Shown here: positions 30,500-43,200 of the stretch, piece after piece
Position numbering within the stretch: position 1 is the first letter of the stretch
Layout: every line of letters starts with the position of its first letter
Assembly (NCBI RefSeq): GCF_018320785.1
Contig: NC_054876.1
Location: forward strand, 22,776,212 to 22,840,211
Source of the DNA: Cheilinus undulatus
Lineage: Eukaryota > Chordata > Actinopteri > Labriformes > Labridae
DNA: 64,000 bases
Reading direction: 5' to 3'
Notes under the pieces: model-generated
Seen by the model: only the letters and a program-made list of their open reading frames with translations
Databases searched by the model: none
What the model was told of the DNA's origin: nothing
Made by a program: the position numbers and the translations under genes

Positions 30500-31160
30500 A
30501 ACTGTAATAAAGGAGTTTAGCATGAATTGAATACGATAAATACAGGGCTGTCTATGGATCTTTTTCATTGTGATTTATCTCGGAACTTTTTAGTTAATCG
30601 TGATCAATTACACCCTTAAGATATTACATTTACTGTCATAGAAGAGTTTAGCCAGCATTGAATAAGAGAAATAATAGGGCTGTCAATGAATTAAATTTTT
30701 CAATTGCTATTAATCTCAGAATTTCTGTAGTTAATCACAATTAATCGCCACCATTGAGTTATTGCATTAATTGTCACAGAATAGTTTGCCAGAGTTGAAT
30801 ATGATAAATAATAGACTGTCAAAAGTTTACATTTTTCTTTAACAATTAATGTCAGAATTTCTGTAATTAATTGCAATTAACTGCATCCTAGAGATATTAC
30901 ATTCACTGTTACAGAGGATGTTTGCCAAAATTTATAATGATAAATAATAGGACTATCAAGATTAAATTTGTCAATCACTATTAATCTCAGAATTTCTGTA
31001 ATTAATCACAATTAATTGCACCCTTGAGTTACTGTATTAATTGTCACAGAAGAGTTTAGCCAGAGCTGAACATGATAATACTGGGGCTATCAAAAGATTG
31101 AAATTTTTAATCATTATTCACCTCAGAACTTTTGTTGTTAATCTTGATTAATGCCACCCC
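30500..31160. repeat. tandem array of 133-137 bp units
   Basis: A GGGCTGTC-like start followed by TTAATC...CAGAATTTCTGTAGTTAATC and then GAGTTTAGCCAGA...GATAAATAAT recurs at 30544, 30677, 30814, 30950 and 31084, with a partial unit before the first. Copies are about 75-85 percent alike by eye. The unit is the terminal part of a larger repeat family found again downstream and at 36486-36967, so the array looks like an amplified transposon end. Confidence 0.75.
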
Positions 31161-32550
31161 TTTGATCGCATTTCAAATGCCACAATTTTGCGTTTTAAAC
31201 TGTTTTTGAGTCATTTGGGATTAGTCTGTGATCTTAAACTAAAGGTAATTGTCTTCCTTTTTGGATACAGACCTGTTCTTATAGGTAGCTCAGAGATTAT
31301 GACATGAATTTAACCACAGAAAAAGGAACTTCTTGTTAGGGTTTGAAAAGGAAACCAGGGGATAGTAAAAAAAAAAAAAGGTTCAGATGACTGTCTACTT
31401 GTCCACTGAGCTGTTTGTGAGTTTTTAAAGAGAAGTCAGGCAATAAAGTCCCTGTAAAGTGACAAAAAATATACATTTTAGGTTTGTTATAAGACACTTC
31501 ACTGTGTTATGAACCACTAGGCCAAATTCCAGTCAAATAAAACATCTCTAAGTTTACAAAATTAAGCGTCAAAATCATGAAAAATGGGATAGTAAAATCT
31601 CCTCTAGGATATCACAAGAGATAAAATCCTCTGTTTAAAAAAATGCTTCTGATCAGAGCAGAGAGACATAAGTTGGGGATTGAATTTACTGTTTTCTGGT
31701 ACAAATCTCTCCATTATGATCCCTTTAAAGACCCGTAGGCCACCCTGCCTGATAGATTTTGGGAAATTTAACTGACAGTGAACAAAAAAAAAAAAAACCA
31801 GGAAGTGACATCGACAGACTTTACTAAGATGAAGTGCTCAGTGATTTTGTATCAGCCTTAGGGGGACGGGGTAATTCCCCATCAAGACCAGTGACGTCAT
31901 GGGCTAAGATATCTGCCCTGCTTAAAACCAAATCAGGAAAGCGGTAAACAACTTTCTGATGGTCTAAATAAAAAAAATCAGTAGATCTCAGTGTTTTCTG
32001 GTGTTTACAGCAACCTTATTTCAACAGATCTAGAGTGTTAAGACACAAAGTTTGGATGTCACTATACAGGGTCTTCTAAATTTTTTTATTGCAGTTCATC
32101 ACAGAATTTCTGTAGTTAGTTGTGATTAATCGCACCATCTTAAATTCCACTATTTCTCTTTTTTTTAACTGTTTTTGTGTTGGTTTAGATTTTTCTGCAG
32201 TCTTAAACTAAAGGTAATTGACTTCCTGGTTGGTTACAGGCCAGAGATTATAATATGAGCTAAACTATGGAAAAAGGAACTTGTTATGGATTAAAAAGTA
32301 AATAAGCAAACAGTAAAACGGTAAATGTGTTTGTCCACTAAGCTGTCTGAGTTTTAAAAGTTTTGAAAATTGGACATGTAAGAGCAGTGGTGGACTTATT
32401 TTACATCATTGTTACTGCAGGGAGATGCTGACATGGCTTTCCCAAAGTGTGTTGAAAGGGACAATAAAACCTGCTATTGATCAAGATTTAAATTATACTA
32501 ATTGTGCAACTTAATAGCGATTAACTCAATATTGACAGCCCTAATAAATA
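31084..32550. mobile_element. GGGCTGTC-family elements, two body copies with insert
   Basis: The body (TTAAACTAAAGGTAATTG, then GAAAAAGGAACTTSTTG) occurs at about 31230-31360 and again at 32205-32310, with a GACAGCCCTAATAAATAC end at about 32534-32551. Between them, 31450-32075 is another block that interrupts the series. The termini GGGCTGTC/GACAGCCC are inverted. No transposase is seen. Edges are approximate. Confidence 0.55.
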
Positions 32551-34209
32551 CACAACCCAAAAGTTGCTCAGTTCGACTCATTAGTCAGTGGAAAATCTTG
32601 AACAGATAAGGAAACACAAGGGAAACATTGCTGTAAATGAGGCAGCAGAGGGAGCTGTTGCCCTGAAATAACAAGGATAAAAACCTGAATTACCTTTCAG
32701 AGGGAACTCATCACTAAATCATTTTATGGCTATTGGTGCTTGTTAACCTACAGCTGAATCCATTCATATATCCAAGTTACTGACAGTAAGCAGACTTTTT
32801 TGCAGGGTGATATCCTTTCAGGGTGATGTTTGTAGCATGTTGTAGCCTCATCTTGTTGTCTTTGCCTTGCTAATGAAGATGGATTTTATCTGTAGGTGTA
32901 CTTTGATTCAGCACAGTGAATTCATCCTGTCAGGTCCTGTCAATACTACAGAACATTTTGTCAAGGTGAAACAAATCTGACAGCAACAGAGCTTTTAAAA
33001 TGAACGCTTCTCTTCCAAAAGCTCTCAGAGGAAGGCTGACATTTAATGTTTTTCACTGTGGAACAGTGATCTTTTCAAATTCAGAGTGCACCATTTTTAG
33101 ACATTTCACTGACTGTTTAAATGACTAAGGAAAATGCCACAACATCCATTTTTCACTTTAACCTTTAGATCCCTGGTCTGTTTCAGCTCAGACTTGATGC
33201 TTTACTTCTGTGAGTTGGTGTTGGACTAAAACAGAGGCTACAGTTAACTGGACAAACAAAGCATACATCCACTTTAATGCACCTTCTGATTTATGGGTTT
33301 TCTCTTTATTTAGAGACCCTCTGCTCTTTTAGAGACAAACACTAATAATTCTCACTGAAAGCACAAACTAGTATAGTATTTCTTAAATGTTTGTTGTTTG
33401 GATTTGGTTTTATTTGTCTCCTTTCTTTCTTATAAACTATTTGCACCATAAGGAACCTTCATCGTGGGAGATAAATAAGGCTGTAAACTAGTTGCCACTC
33501 CTTAGGAAAAGTTTTGTTCAAAGGTGAGGGACAAAGGGGTAAAAAGTAAGAGGAGAAACTTTCCTGTCAACATAAATGAAGGACTGTATCAAACAGTGAT
33601 GATGGTTTAGCTCTATTTACAGGGCTGTGTAGCATGTTCTTCTTTGCACTTGATTTAAGCCCTCTGTGTAATTAATTTAGATCTGTGAGACCACACACAC
33701 ACCTGTGACATCACACAGGACATTATGGTTATATAAATACAAAGCGGGCACATATTGTATCAGCATGGCAACAGCCTAACTACAAACACGCCTCTTTCGT
33801 GTGTTTTCTGTCTAAGAGTAAATGAAAAGTTAAGGTAAAACCTTGATGCCTGAGTGTGAGCTGAGCTTATTATGTTAGTGCTTCTGGTGTAAAGTCAGGA
33901 GAGAGGTAAGGAAGGAAGGAAGGAAGGAAGGAGAGAAGGAGAGAAGGAGAGGCGTTTAACAGAGTGTCTGTCTTTGCAGTACAGATTAACGTCACAGTCT
34001 TATTTCACAAAGGTCTTGCCGTCCTGACTCGGCTTTAATGTTGTTCAAAAAGTAACAAAGCTGTGACCAAAATATCTGAAGATTTTCCTCACAATTTGTC
34101 CAAAAACTTTTCTCTTTGTTTATCATTAACTGTCTGTCAGAGACTCTGCTGATTATTGATGGAGTGTGGAAATTCATCATACTCCTGCTCTCCATCACTT
34201 TTCTCTCTT
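32551..34209. other. mnt 3' untranslated region (likely)
   Basis: Non-coding sequence directly after the mnt stop codon, with a GGAA/GAGA microsatellite at about 33908-33951. No repeat ends or open frames of interest. Confidence 0.45.
33908..33951. repeat. (GGAA)n / (GAGAAG)n microsatellite
   Basis: Runs of AAGG followed by AGAGAAGG units in the presumed mnt 3' untranslated region. Confidence 0.85.
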
Positions 34210-37200
34210 TCAGGCCAGTTTAAGAGTGCTGACAGGGAAAGTTGGGACTGTTACCATAGTGACAGGGTTGAGGACAGCTGCCTGTCCAACCAGCTGAGGG
34301 TGTGGTGCCAGCACTGCAGTGGGTTTTCCTAGCGAAGGGCTGCCCTGTGTCATTACTGTGGCGCTGTTCACCTGGCCTCCGGTAGTGTTAGCTTGAGGGT
34401 TAGCCTGGACATGTGGGAGGGTGTGATGGGTGAAGGTGTGGGTGATGTGGCCCACCATGGTAGGCTGGGACCCTGACACACCCTGAGGGTACAGAGTTGA
34501 GAGGTGGGGTGGAAGGGGAGCTCCCAGGTGAGCCACTGGGTGGACAGTGATGTGTCCAATAGGCTGTGGTGCTATCTGCTGGTGAGTGGCGGTGGCAGCC
34601 GGAGCTGCTGCGATTGGCTGAGGGGTGGAGGAGGCAGGACCAGGCGACGGGGCTATGTGAGTCAGGTGTTTGTGACTGGCTGGTAGGTTGTGGTTGACAG
34701 CCTGGATGACTGAAGGGTGTGAGACAGCGGCGTGAGCGATGACGGTGGGCTGGACCTGCACTGCTGTGGGCTGGACTGGATGAGAGGGCTGGGGAGTGGG
34801 CTGACCTGGGGCTGGAGCAGGGGCAATGGCCTGAGGGGGAAGAGGGGCAGAGGGGGAGGGCGTGGTCAGGACTCCAGAGAGAGGCAGGGTGGTGTGCTGG
34901 ATAGAAAGGTGAGGGGTGAGGAGAGGCTGGGCTTGTAGGATGGGAGGTGTTGGTTTGGGGAGGGAGGTAGGAACGGGGTGAGGAGTAGGGGTGTCTTCAT
35001 CCATGTCCTGTTCAAAGTTGTCCTCTCCTTCTGTAGACGGAAGAGCAAACTGTCAGTAACATGAACCAAAAAACAGAAACGTGTCTGTAGAGTATTTTAA
35101 CCACTGGCTACCCTCTCATGCCTCTACTAGTACAAAATCACGAAGAGGATTGACTCTTTAGGTCAATGCTCAAACACAGGATGCGTCCACATGTACCTGA
35201 GGCGGTGGATGTGGACGCCTGGTCGTCCTCTGGCTGGATAGTCTGTCGCAGGACTCTGTCAATCTCGATGACATCCATGCACTGGCTGAGCTCGTTCTTC
35301 AGCTCAGCCAGCCGCTGCTGCGTGGCTATCTTCTCTCTGGCCAGACGCTCCATCTCGTGCTCAAACTCCTTCTCCTTACGCTTCAGAGTCTTTAAGAGGG
35401 AGAGAGAAGAGTGAGTGAGGATCAGCAGCACATATCAGATTATTGGATCCCAACCTGGAGTTCGGGCACCCCTAGGGGGACACAGGTCCTGTCTGCGCTG
35501 ATGCTGCCATACATATTTTTTCCAAAGTATTAAGGCCAAGCTTAAAGATTAAAAAAATCAGGGTAATCATCTTTTTAAAAGAGTTAACATTTTTAGGGAC
35601 AAAAAAATCTATTTTTTGAGGATTTTAAAGTTGTTTGTTTACAAGAAAACAAACTCAGAATTTCCAAGTTTAAAAAGTCTTAAATTTGACATCAGCAACT
35701 TCAAAATTTTAAGTTTTTAAAAATCCTTCATTTGCAATAGTGTTAAGCCAAAACATTAGAAGAAAGCAAACTGAAAATAGAGGTTAGATTTTTCAATGTA
35801 TAATTTTTTTAAAAACTTTTGTTTTGTTCACATACATTTACAACTTTTAAGTAAAAAAAATCCACTTTTTTTCTCATAAATTAACAGCTTGTTTAAACTG
35901 TAGACTTCTGAGTTTGTTCTTGAAATTGATCAAATCTTTTTTACTGTTATTTTGTTCAAGAGTGGCCCTAATTCACTTCTGTATTATTGGAGAGCTTATG
36001 CATAAATCTTGTGTAAAGAACAAGTGTATCTAAGCCTATTATGTTGGGATTTTGTCAATGAAAACAATTAAAATTGATATGTGCTTTTTCCAAGTGGGTC
36101 CTGACCTGGGGGGGGGGCATAGCTTTCCTTATACAGGGAATGGGGGGCCCTAAGGAAAAAAGGTCAGGAACCACTGTTTTAGAGCACTCCTGTCAATGGA
36201 CAGAAAAGCTGTGTAAATAAGATAAAAGATCCAATAACTCTCAAAGCATAGTGCCGATGTATTCGGGTTTATGCTTCTGGCAGACAGAAGCCATACGCAA
36301 AGTGTTTTGGGAACCTGATGCAGCGCAAGGCTGGAATACTCTGCCACTTTTAAACAAATTTTCAGTCTCAAAATGCGAAATCTTTCCATGAAAATGAAAC
36401 ATTGGTTTACTTATGCAGTTAAGTTTTAATGAAAAGACACCTCCAGCCAGGCTTTCTTGGATATGATAGGACTCAAAAGATTTAATTGTGATCAATCTCT
36501 GAATTTCTGGAGTTGATCTTGATTAATCGCATCCTTTTAATCACATTTTTAAACCTCAGTATTTTGCATCCCAAACTGTTTTTAATCAAATTGAATTTTT
36601 CTTCTGGCATAAACTAAGGGTGATTGACCTGGCTATATCTAAGATTTTACGATGAATCTAACCACAGAAAAAGGAACTTGTTGTAGACTGAAAAGGAAAT
36701 AAAGGAACAGTAGGAAAGTAAACATCTGCCAATACAAGGTACAGATGACTTCTTGTCTTTGAGTTTTTAAACTGAAATGAGACATTAAGGAGCAGTGGTG
36801 GACTTATTTCACATCACTGTACTTGCAGGGAGATGCTGCAGCGGCTTAACCACAGTGTGTTGAAAGGGAAAATAAATCATGTGATTAATCGCAGCTTTTA
36901 AAAGTATTGCTCTGATTATGGACCTTAATTAATCACACGCAATGTGATTAATCTTGACAGCCCTAATAGATACAGAAAGTTTAAAAACTGGGACTTTAAC
37001 AGAAAAATGATTTGAGATCTTGTTCTCTTAGTGCAGACCAGACCACTCCTACATCTTGCACAATCCTGAAACACAGTGTTCTCCACCCTACACAAGCTCA
37101 AACACAAGCAGGAAGGCATGCATGCAAATTCATCTACACTGCCTGTGTTGCACTCCAGCCTTCAAAGCTCCTCCCATTTCCTGAATGTCACACTGTTTTT

Positions 37201-40200
37201 TTTTCCAAAGGGATCAAGGTCAGAGTGAGACTAAAAGCTGTGCTGGCTTTCCGACAAATGCTGAAGTTCAGCATCAGCCCAGACAACCTTGATGTCACTG
37301 GATTACTGCAGCCCAATCATTACAGCTAAATATGGATGATTCAAAGTATTTGCTCTCCATGCAGCGCTGTCTTACACTGAGACAGAAGCTGCATGTGTGA
37401 GTGAAGATTCATAGATGAAAGGAGGAAGATAAACACAGCAGGATCCTCAGAAAGCAAGAAGGACGGAGCAAAGCTTATCCAGCCAGCACGTCCTCTCAGT
37501 GACCCAGTTTCTGTGTGGGTCAGCTGACCCATGAACACCAAACAGTACGACAGGCTAAGGACATTAATGCAGATTACTGGGGAGGCATGAGGGAGAGGGA
37601 GGGAGGGAGGTACAGGAGGTAAACTGGTGAGAACAAGAAGATGGAGAGGTGGAAAGGAAGGGGCCAAGGAAAATGACTCATGATGAAATGCTGGTAATTT
37701 TTTATGTTTAAATTGCTCTGTGTTGTTTCTATATGACTGTGTATTAAATATCCAGCTGAATTGTTGAACATAAATCTGTGAAGGAAACAGCCTCCTGTCC
37801 TACTGGTGTAATCAAAAACAAGGACTGAAACACAAGAGAGGAAAGAAAATAAGCATATGGGGACACATGATCCTACAACAGGACACTGACTGCAGCCAGC
37901 AAAGCTGTTTACTCTGCAGGCATGTGATGGCCTAACACACACACAAAAGCCCCAGGTGAGCTCTGAAACCACAAAACACTGACTCCTTGGTACCTCTACA
38001 CATACTGTCTAATTTCATTGTTATAAGGGGACATATTTTACCATTTTAAAACAAGTTTATATTGTTCTCAGAGGTCCTCAAAACATGCCTGTGAAGTTTG
38101 TTGCTGGAAAAACACTCCAGTATTGGATTTTTGCATGTCTAAAAACCCTTTTTTTCTGCTCTTCTCAGAACGAGCCGTTTCTGTCTGACTCATGGGCATT
38201 CCTGATGTTACACTTTTATCCAAAGTTAAGGACCTGACTGGGATTTGAACCATCAATCTCATAGACCAAAGTCTGCAGGATAACCCACTGAGGTATCCAG
38301 CATCTCAGCTTGATGGGTTATGAGTATCTCTGATAACTATATACTAACCTCTCCTTACCCCCAGATTTGCATTAATCCATAAAGTAAACCTGTTTTTAAA
38401 ATCAACAATAAAAAAATCTGTTCTTATCGGTTATCAGCCATTATGAGGTGTGCTCAAAAAAATACTTACTGTGCATCACTAATACATACTAGAAATGCCG
38501 TTTTAATGGCATGTCTCCTTTGGTTTTACGATGCATTATCAATGGAGTAGTGAATGTATTAATATTTCCATTGTTACTGATGACCAATGATCCGTGTCAT
38601 GCATTTTCAATAATTTCATCCAAGTTCTGAATATTTTCTTAAAGCTGTTCTAATCTAAGAACCTTTTTGGTAAAGCCCAGTTCAGACAAAAGATTCACAA
38701 CGAGGACGCCGCACAACATTCTCAAAGACTGTGAGTTCACACCATGACGAGGAGATGATGCATCCTTAGCAAAGACTCTCACAGTCCCTTGATTCAAAGG
38801 GATAATTTCTTAAGATACAGCACAATAAGTATACCTCTTTAAGAAAAATAATACTACACACCATCTGTTTTTACTTGTATCTTTATAATCCTGCTAATGT
38901 GCAAGATTAGGCTCTACTTGCAACGTCCAAAACCCAGTTTGCGTTATGCCTTACTGAATAACAGAAAACATCAGAGGGCCTGATTCAAGCTGCAACAACC
39001 CTTGTAGTTGTTCTAAAACAGTCTCGATGTGTTGCAAACCTTTGATTTGAACTGGCCTTTAGCAGCTGGCCTGGTGTTCCCTTCAGGCTACTTAGAAAAA
39101 CTACAACAGTTACACCCAATTTTCTTTCTTGCATGTTTTTTGAAAATGTACTATGTCATCAAAAAATATCCTCAACTAGTGTTTTTGAAAGCTGCTGCAA
39201 AATTGATTGAATGATTTTCACAGCCGTTATGCTACCTGTGAAAATCTTGGAGGGTCTAGAGCAGGGGTGTCAAACTCAAGGCCCGGATGCCAAATCTGGC
39301 CCATGGAACGGTTAAATCCGGCCCAAAAGATTATCTCATATTTCTGTTACAACTGGCCCATCAGTATGCGGTCTACAGATTTACTCAAGTGTAAAAATGT
39401 AATCTTATCCTTGGTGATTAAAGATATCCTTGTTAAGTCATAAAATCAGAAAAATTAAGGAGTAAAAATATTGAGATAAGAAGTCAGGAATGTGGGCAAA
39501 GAAATTAATTTGTGTTTTAATTTCAGATTTTCAATTTTGCATCTCACAATTAGGATTTAAACTTAGGATTTGGACTTTTTATTTCATACTTTGAGCATTT
39601 CAACTCATAATTTTGATTTATAATATTCTGAGCTGAATATTCTGAATTTATTTTTAAGTCATATTTTGACCTTTTAACAAATTATTTTATATTTTCTTTC
39701 ATATTGTCAACTCCAAACTTTGACTTCATAATTCCATAGTTTGACCTTTTAGACTCACTATTAAAAATTTTGAATCATATTTTGCCTTTTAATTCCATGG
39801 TTACAGATTTTATTTCATATTTTGACCTTTTAAACTCATGATTTTAACTTTTTGATCTAATATAGTTACTTCTCTCAGATTGTGAGCCATTAAAGTTATC
39901 TTTTTAACTTTTTAAATGTTAAAATCATTTATCATCAGTGCTATGTTTTTTTATTTTCATATTTTATTACTGGTGAAATGACGTTGACAGTTTATGATTA
40001 AAAAGGTGACCCTATTAGGCCCTCAGGTTAGACCTGAATCAAGAATCTGGCCCCTGCTGTGATTGAGTTTGACACCCCTGGTCAACAGTTTTGATAAGCT
40101 GATGGCGAATGAAAAAACCCAAACTCAGAAGTTCTGGCTTTAAAAGCAGAGTGCTGAGGCACCTCCAGTCAGCTTGTGGCAGGGATATGTGCTTGCACAC

Positions 40201-43200
40201 AGGATATTAAAAACCCAGATTTATGGTTAACTCCCTCTTGTTCTTCCTAGCCATCACCCGTGCCTGGTATATTTGATTAAGTGTGTTAGTCCACTCCACT
40301 ACACCTTCTACTACTCTATGCTTACACACCCACATAAAACTAGTTTCACACATGTCAAAGCCCATGTTATTTCTCTATGGATTTTCTTTAATTTTGTTAT
40401 AAATTACTTTTACATTTTATTTTAGCAATTTGTGTCTCTTCCTGCCTTTGTTGTGGCCAAAAGTCCTGTAGGGTTGTAACTAAAATAAATTAAACCTCAA
40501 AGAGGGGGAGAAAAAGAGAGAAAAGGGCTGGATGAGTTGCTGTGTGCAGGAAGAGAGCAGAAATGTTGGCGTGAGTGTGAAGGGATGCAACGTCAGCAGA
40601 ATAAAGGTGTATGGAGGTGAATTAATAATACAATACCGTGAAGACTGATGCACATCTAAATGGAGAAATTATGAAATACAAGAATAAGGCCAGGCCTTAA
40701 ACAGGAGGACTCTACTTTAAGGGAAAAAAAGGTCAAACTGATTTAGGAAGATCTAAACCTGCTTTTATATGAGCAAGTTTAAGCAGCATCATTTCAAGGT
40801 CCTCCCTTATGCACCCAGACACCATTAAGCCTATAGCAAATCACCAAGGAAACAGCTGTCACCCATAACTGTTTCCCTAGCAACCTCATCCATGAGGATT
40901 TGTCTGCTTTGTGAAAAAACAAAAGAGCTTTCTAATTGGGTAAGACACTGGGGTAATTACATATAAGGAGGGATGTGACTGGATGCCTGCCAGATCACTC
41001 TCTTCCTCCTCCTCCTTCCGTTACACCTCCACCCCTTGTCCCTCTATCCTCCATCCACTGCTTCAACAACCCCCTCCCCCCTTTTCCCTCCTCCCCTGCT
41101 CCCTCTATTCCTCCTTTATCCTCACTCTTTTGTCTTCCAGTGAAAAAAAGAGGTGATGATATTCTAGGATATCTATCGTCTTGTCTTTTAATCACAGATG
41201 GATGTGTGTGGATGACTTTGATTCGCTATGTCTAAACACTGCACACATCCTCACATATGCTCATTCACTCTCATCCATGCATGGAGGAAAGGACTGTCTA
41301 CAGCATCCCCAGCCACCTGCCGCCAGTTGCTATAGTTACCAAGTGTTCTGACAGACAGCCGAGAGATGCAGGACACAAAAAAAGGACCAAAGAATCAAAG
41401 AGGACATTGAGCTTCAAGTATGTGTCCATTACACAGTTATCACTGTGACAACACTGCTGTACTGCTCTCTGACAGTAAAAACCATCATGGTGTCTCGTCG
41501 CAGTCTGAGCGCTGCAGAGTAGACCAGAGCAGGCAAGCTTCGTTGACGTCATGTATCAGGCTTGTGCTAGCCATGTGCTCGAATCTCACATGGCTCAGGG
41601 AAAAGGAGGGGGCTGAGGACCGTGGGTTTAAATGAGGGGAGGAATCAAAAAAGAAATGGGGAAAGACTGGCTGGGTGAATAAATCTAAAGATAGTATTAT
41701 TGATCAAAAGAGAGTATGACATATCAACAGTGGTGATTGGACAGTCAGCTTTTATGACTCAGGTTTGCTCCTTTATCCTACATTTTGATATAGTTTGTAT
41801 AATAACTTCTTACCCTGCAAAGCACTTGAATGATGCTTTCTAAAATATACCCACTTATTCTCTTCACTTTTGATTAAACCGTAATGGAGATTTCAAGTTA
41901 TCCATGAATCATTACCCATAAAAAGTTAACCCAAATTATTAGTAAATAATGATAGTATCTTTCACCAAATAACTAAAAAACTGTTTAGAATTTGTCAGAG
42001 CCAAAAGTAGCTTCTTCAAATTGTTTCACAGGTCAAAACTAACACCAAAACACTGAAATCAGCAATAGACAATATGCAGGCTGCATTTATTGATATTTGT
42101 GTTTTTTAACATCCATAATGCTTTATTATCAGGTCAATCAAGTGAAATAGAAGGAAGTACCACTGACTAATGCATAAAACCTGGAGGAATATACGGTGTC
42201 CAACCAGGAGTGCAAATAGGTTAGGTTAAAATCATCTACAGTGGCTTTAAAAAGTATTCACTCTCTTCAATGTTTTACCATTTTTATTGAATTAATTAAA
42301 AAAAAAACTCTTTAATGTCAAAGTAAAAACAGATTTCTACAAAGCAATGTCAATTAAATAAAAATATCCAATGTAAAATAAATGACTTACTAAATGTTCA
42401 CTCCCTTCAAAACAGTATTTACAGTGGTAGAGGTACCTTTGGCTACAATCTGGACTTTGACTCTGCCACTCCAGAACATTCATCATGTTGTCTTTAAACC
42501 ATTTCTGTGTAGCTTTTACTGTATGCTTTGGGATGTTCCTATATTTTGCTTCATTTATTTTATTCTCTACCTTTACAGTCTTCCAGGGCCAGGTGCTGAG
42601 AAGCATCCCCACAGTATGATGCTGCCAACACTGTACTTCACAGTGGGGATGGTGTGTTTGTGGTGATGTGCTGCATTTGGTGCCTGTCAAACATCGTGTC
42701 TTGCCTGATGGACAAGAAGCGCCATTTTGGTCTCATCAGACCAAAGAACTTCCTTCCACTTGGCCAAGGAGTCTCCCTCATGTCTTTTGGCAAACTCTAG
42801 TTGAGATTTAATGTGTTTTCTTCAACAGGGCCTCTCTTTGCCTCTCTCCCATAAAGCATTGACTGGTGAAAAAAAACTGCCAACAGTTGGTTTGTGCAGA
42901 GTCTCTCCCATCTCAGCTGCAGAAGCTTAAAACTCCTTCAGAGCAGTCATAGGTGTTTTGGTGGTCTCTTACTAGTCTCCTTCTTGCAAGGTCACTCTGT
43001 TTGTGAGGACAGCCCAATCTAAGCAGATTTACACATGTAACATTTCCTTCCATTTTTGATAGAGGATTTAATTGAACTCCAGGGATTTTCAATGCCTTAG
43101 AGTTTTTTTGTATCCATCCCCTGACTCTTATAACCTTTTCTGTAAGTTGCTTAGGTTAATTTACTAAATAAGCAGTGAATAGCTCCTCCAGACACAGGTG

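Noticed and set aside
30500-31160. CRISPR-like array
   Set aside because: Units are contiguous 133-137 bp repeats without unique spacers, in a vertebrate genome.
38231-38305. Possible tRNA gene on the minus strand
   Set aside because: A- and B-box-like text is present but the acceptor and anticodon arms do not pair; better read as SINE.
40995-41195. Proline-rich / glycine-rich open frames on both strands
   Set aside because: Pyrimidine-rich low-complexity intron sequence; no conserved motif.
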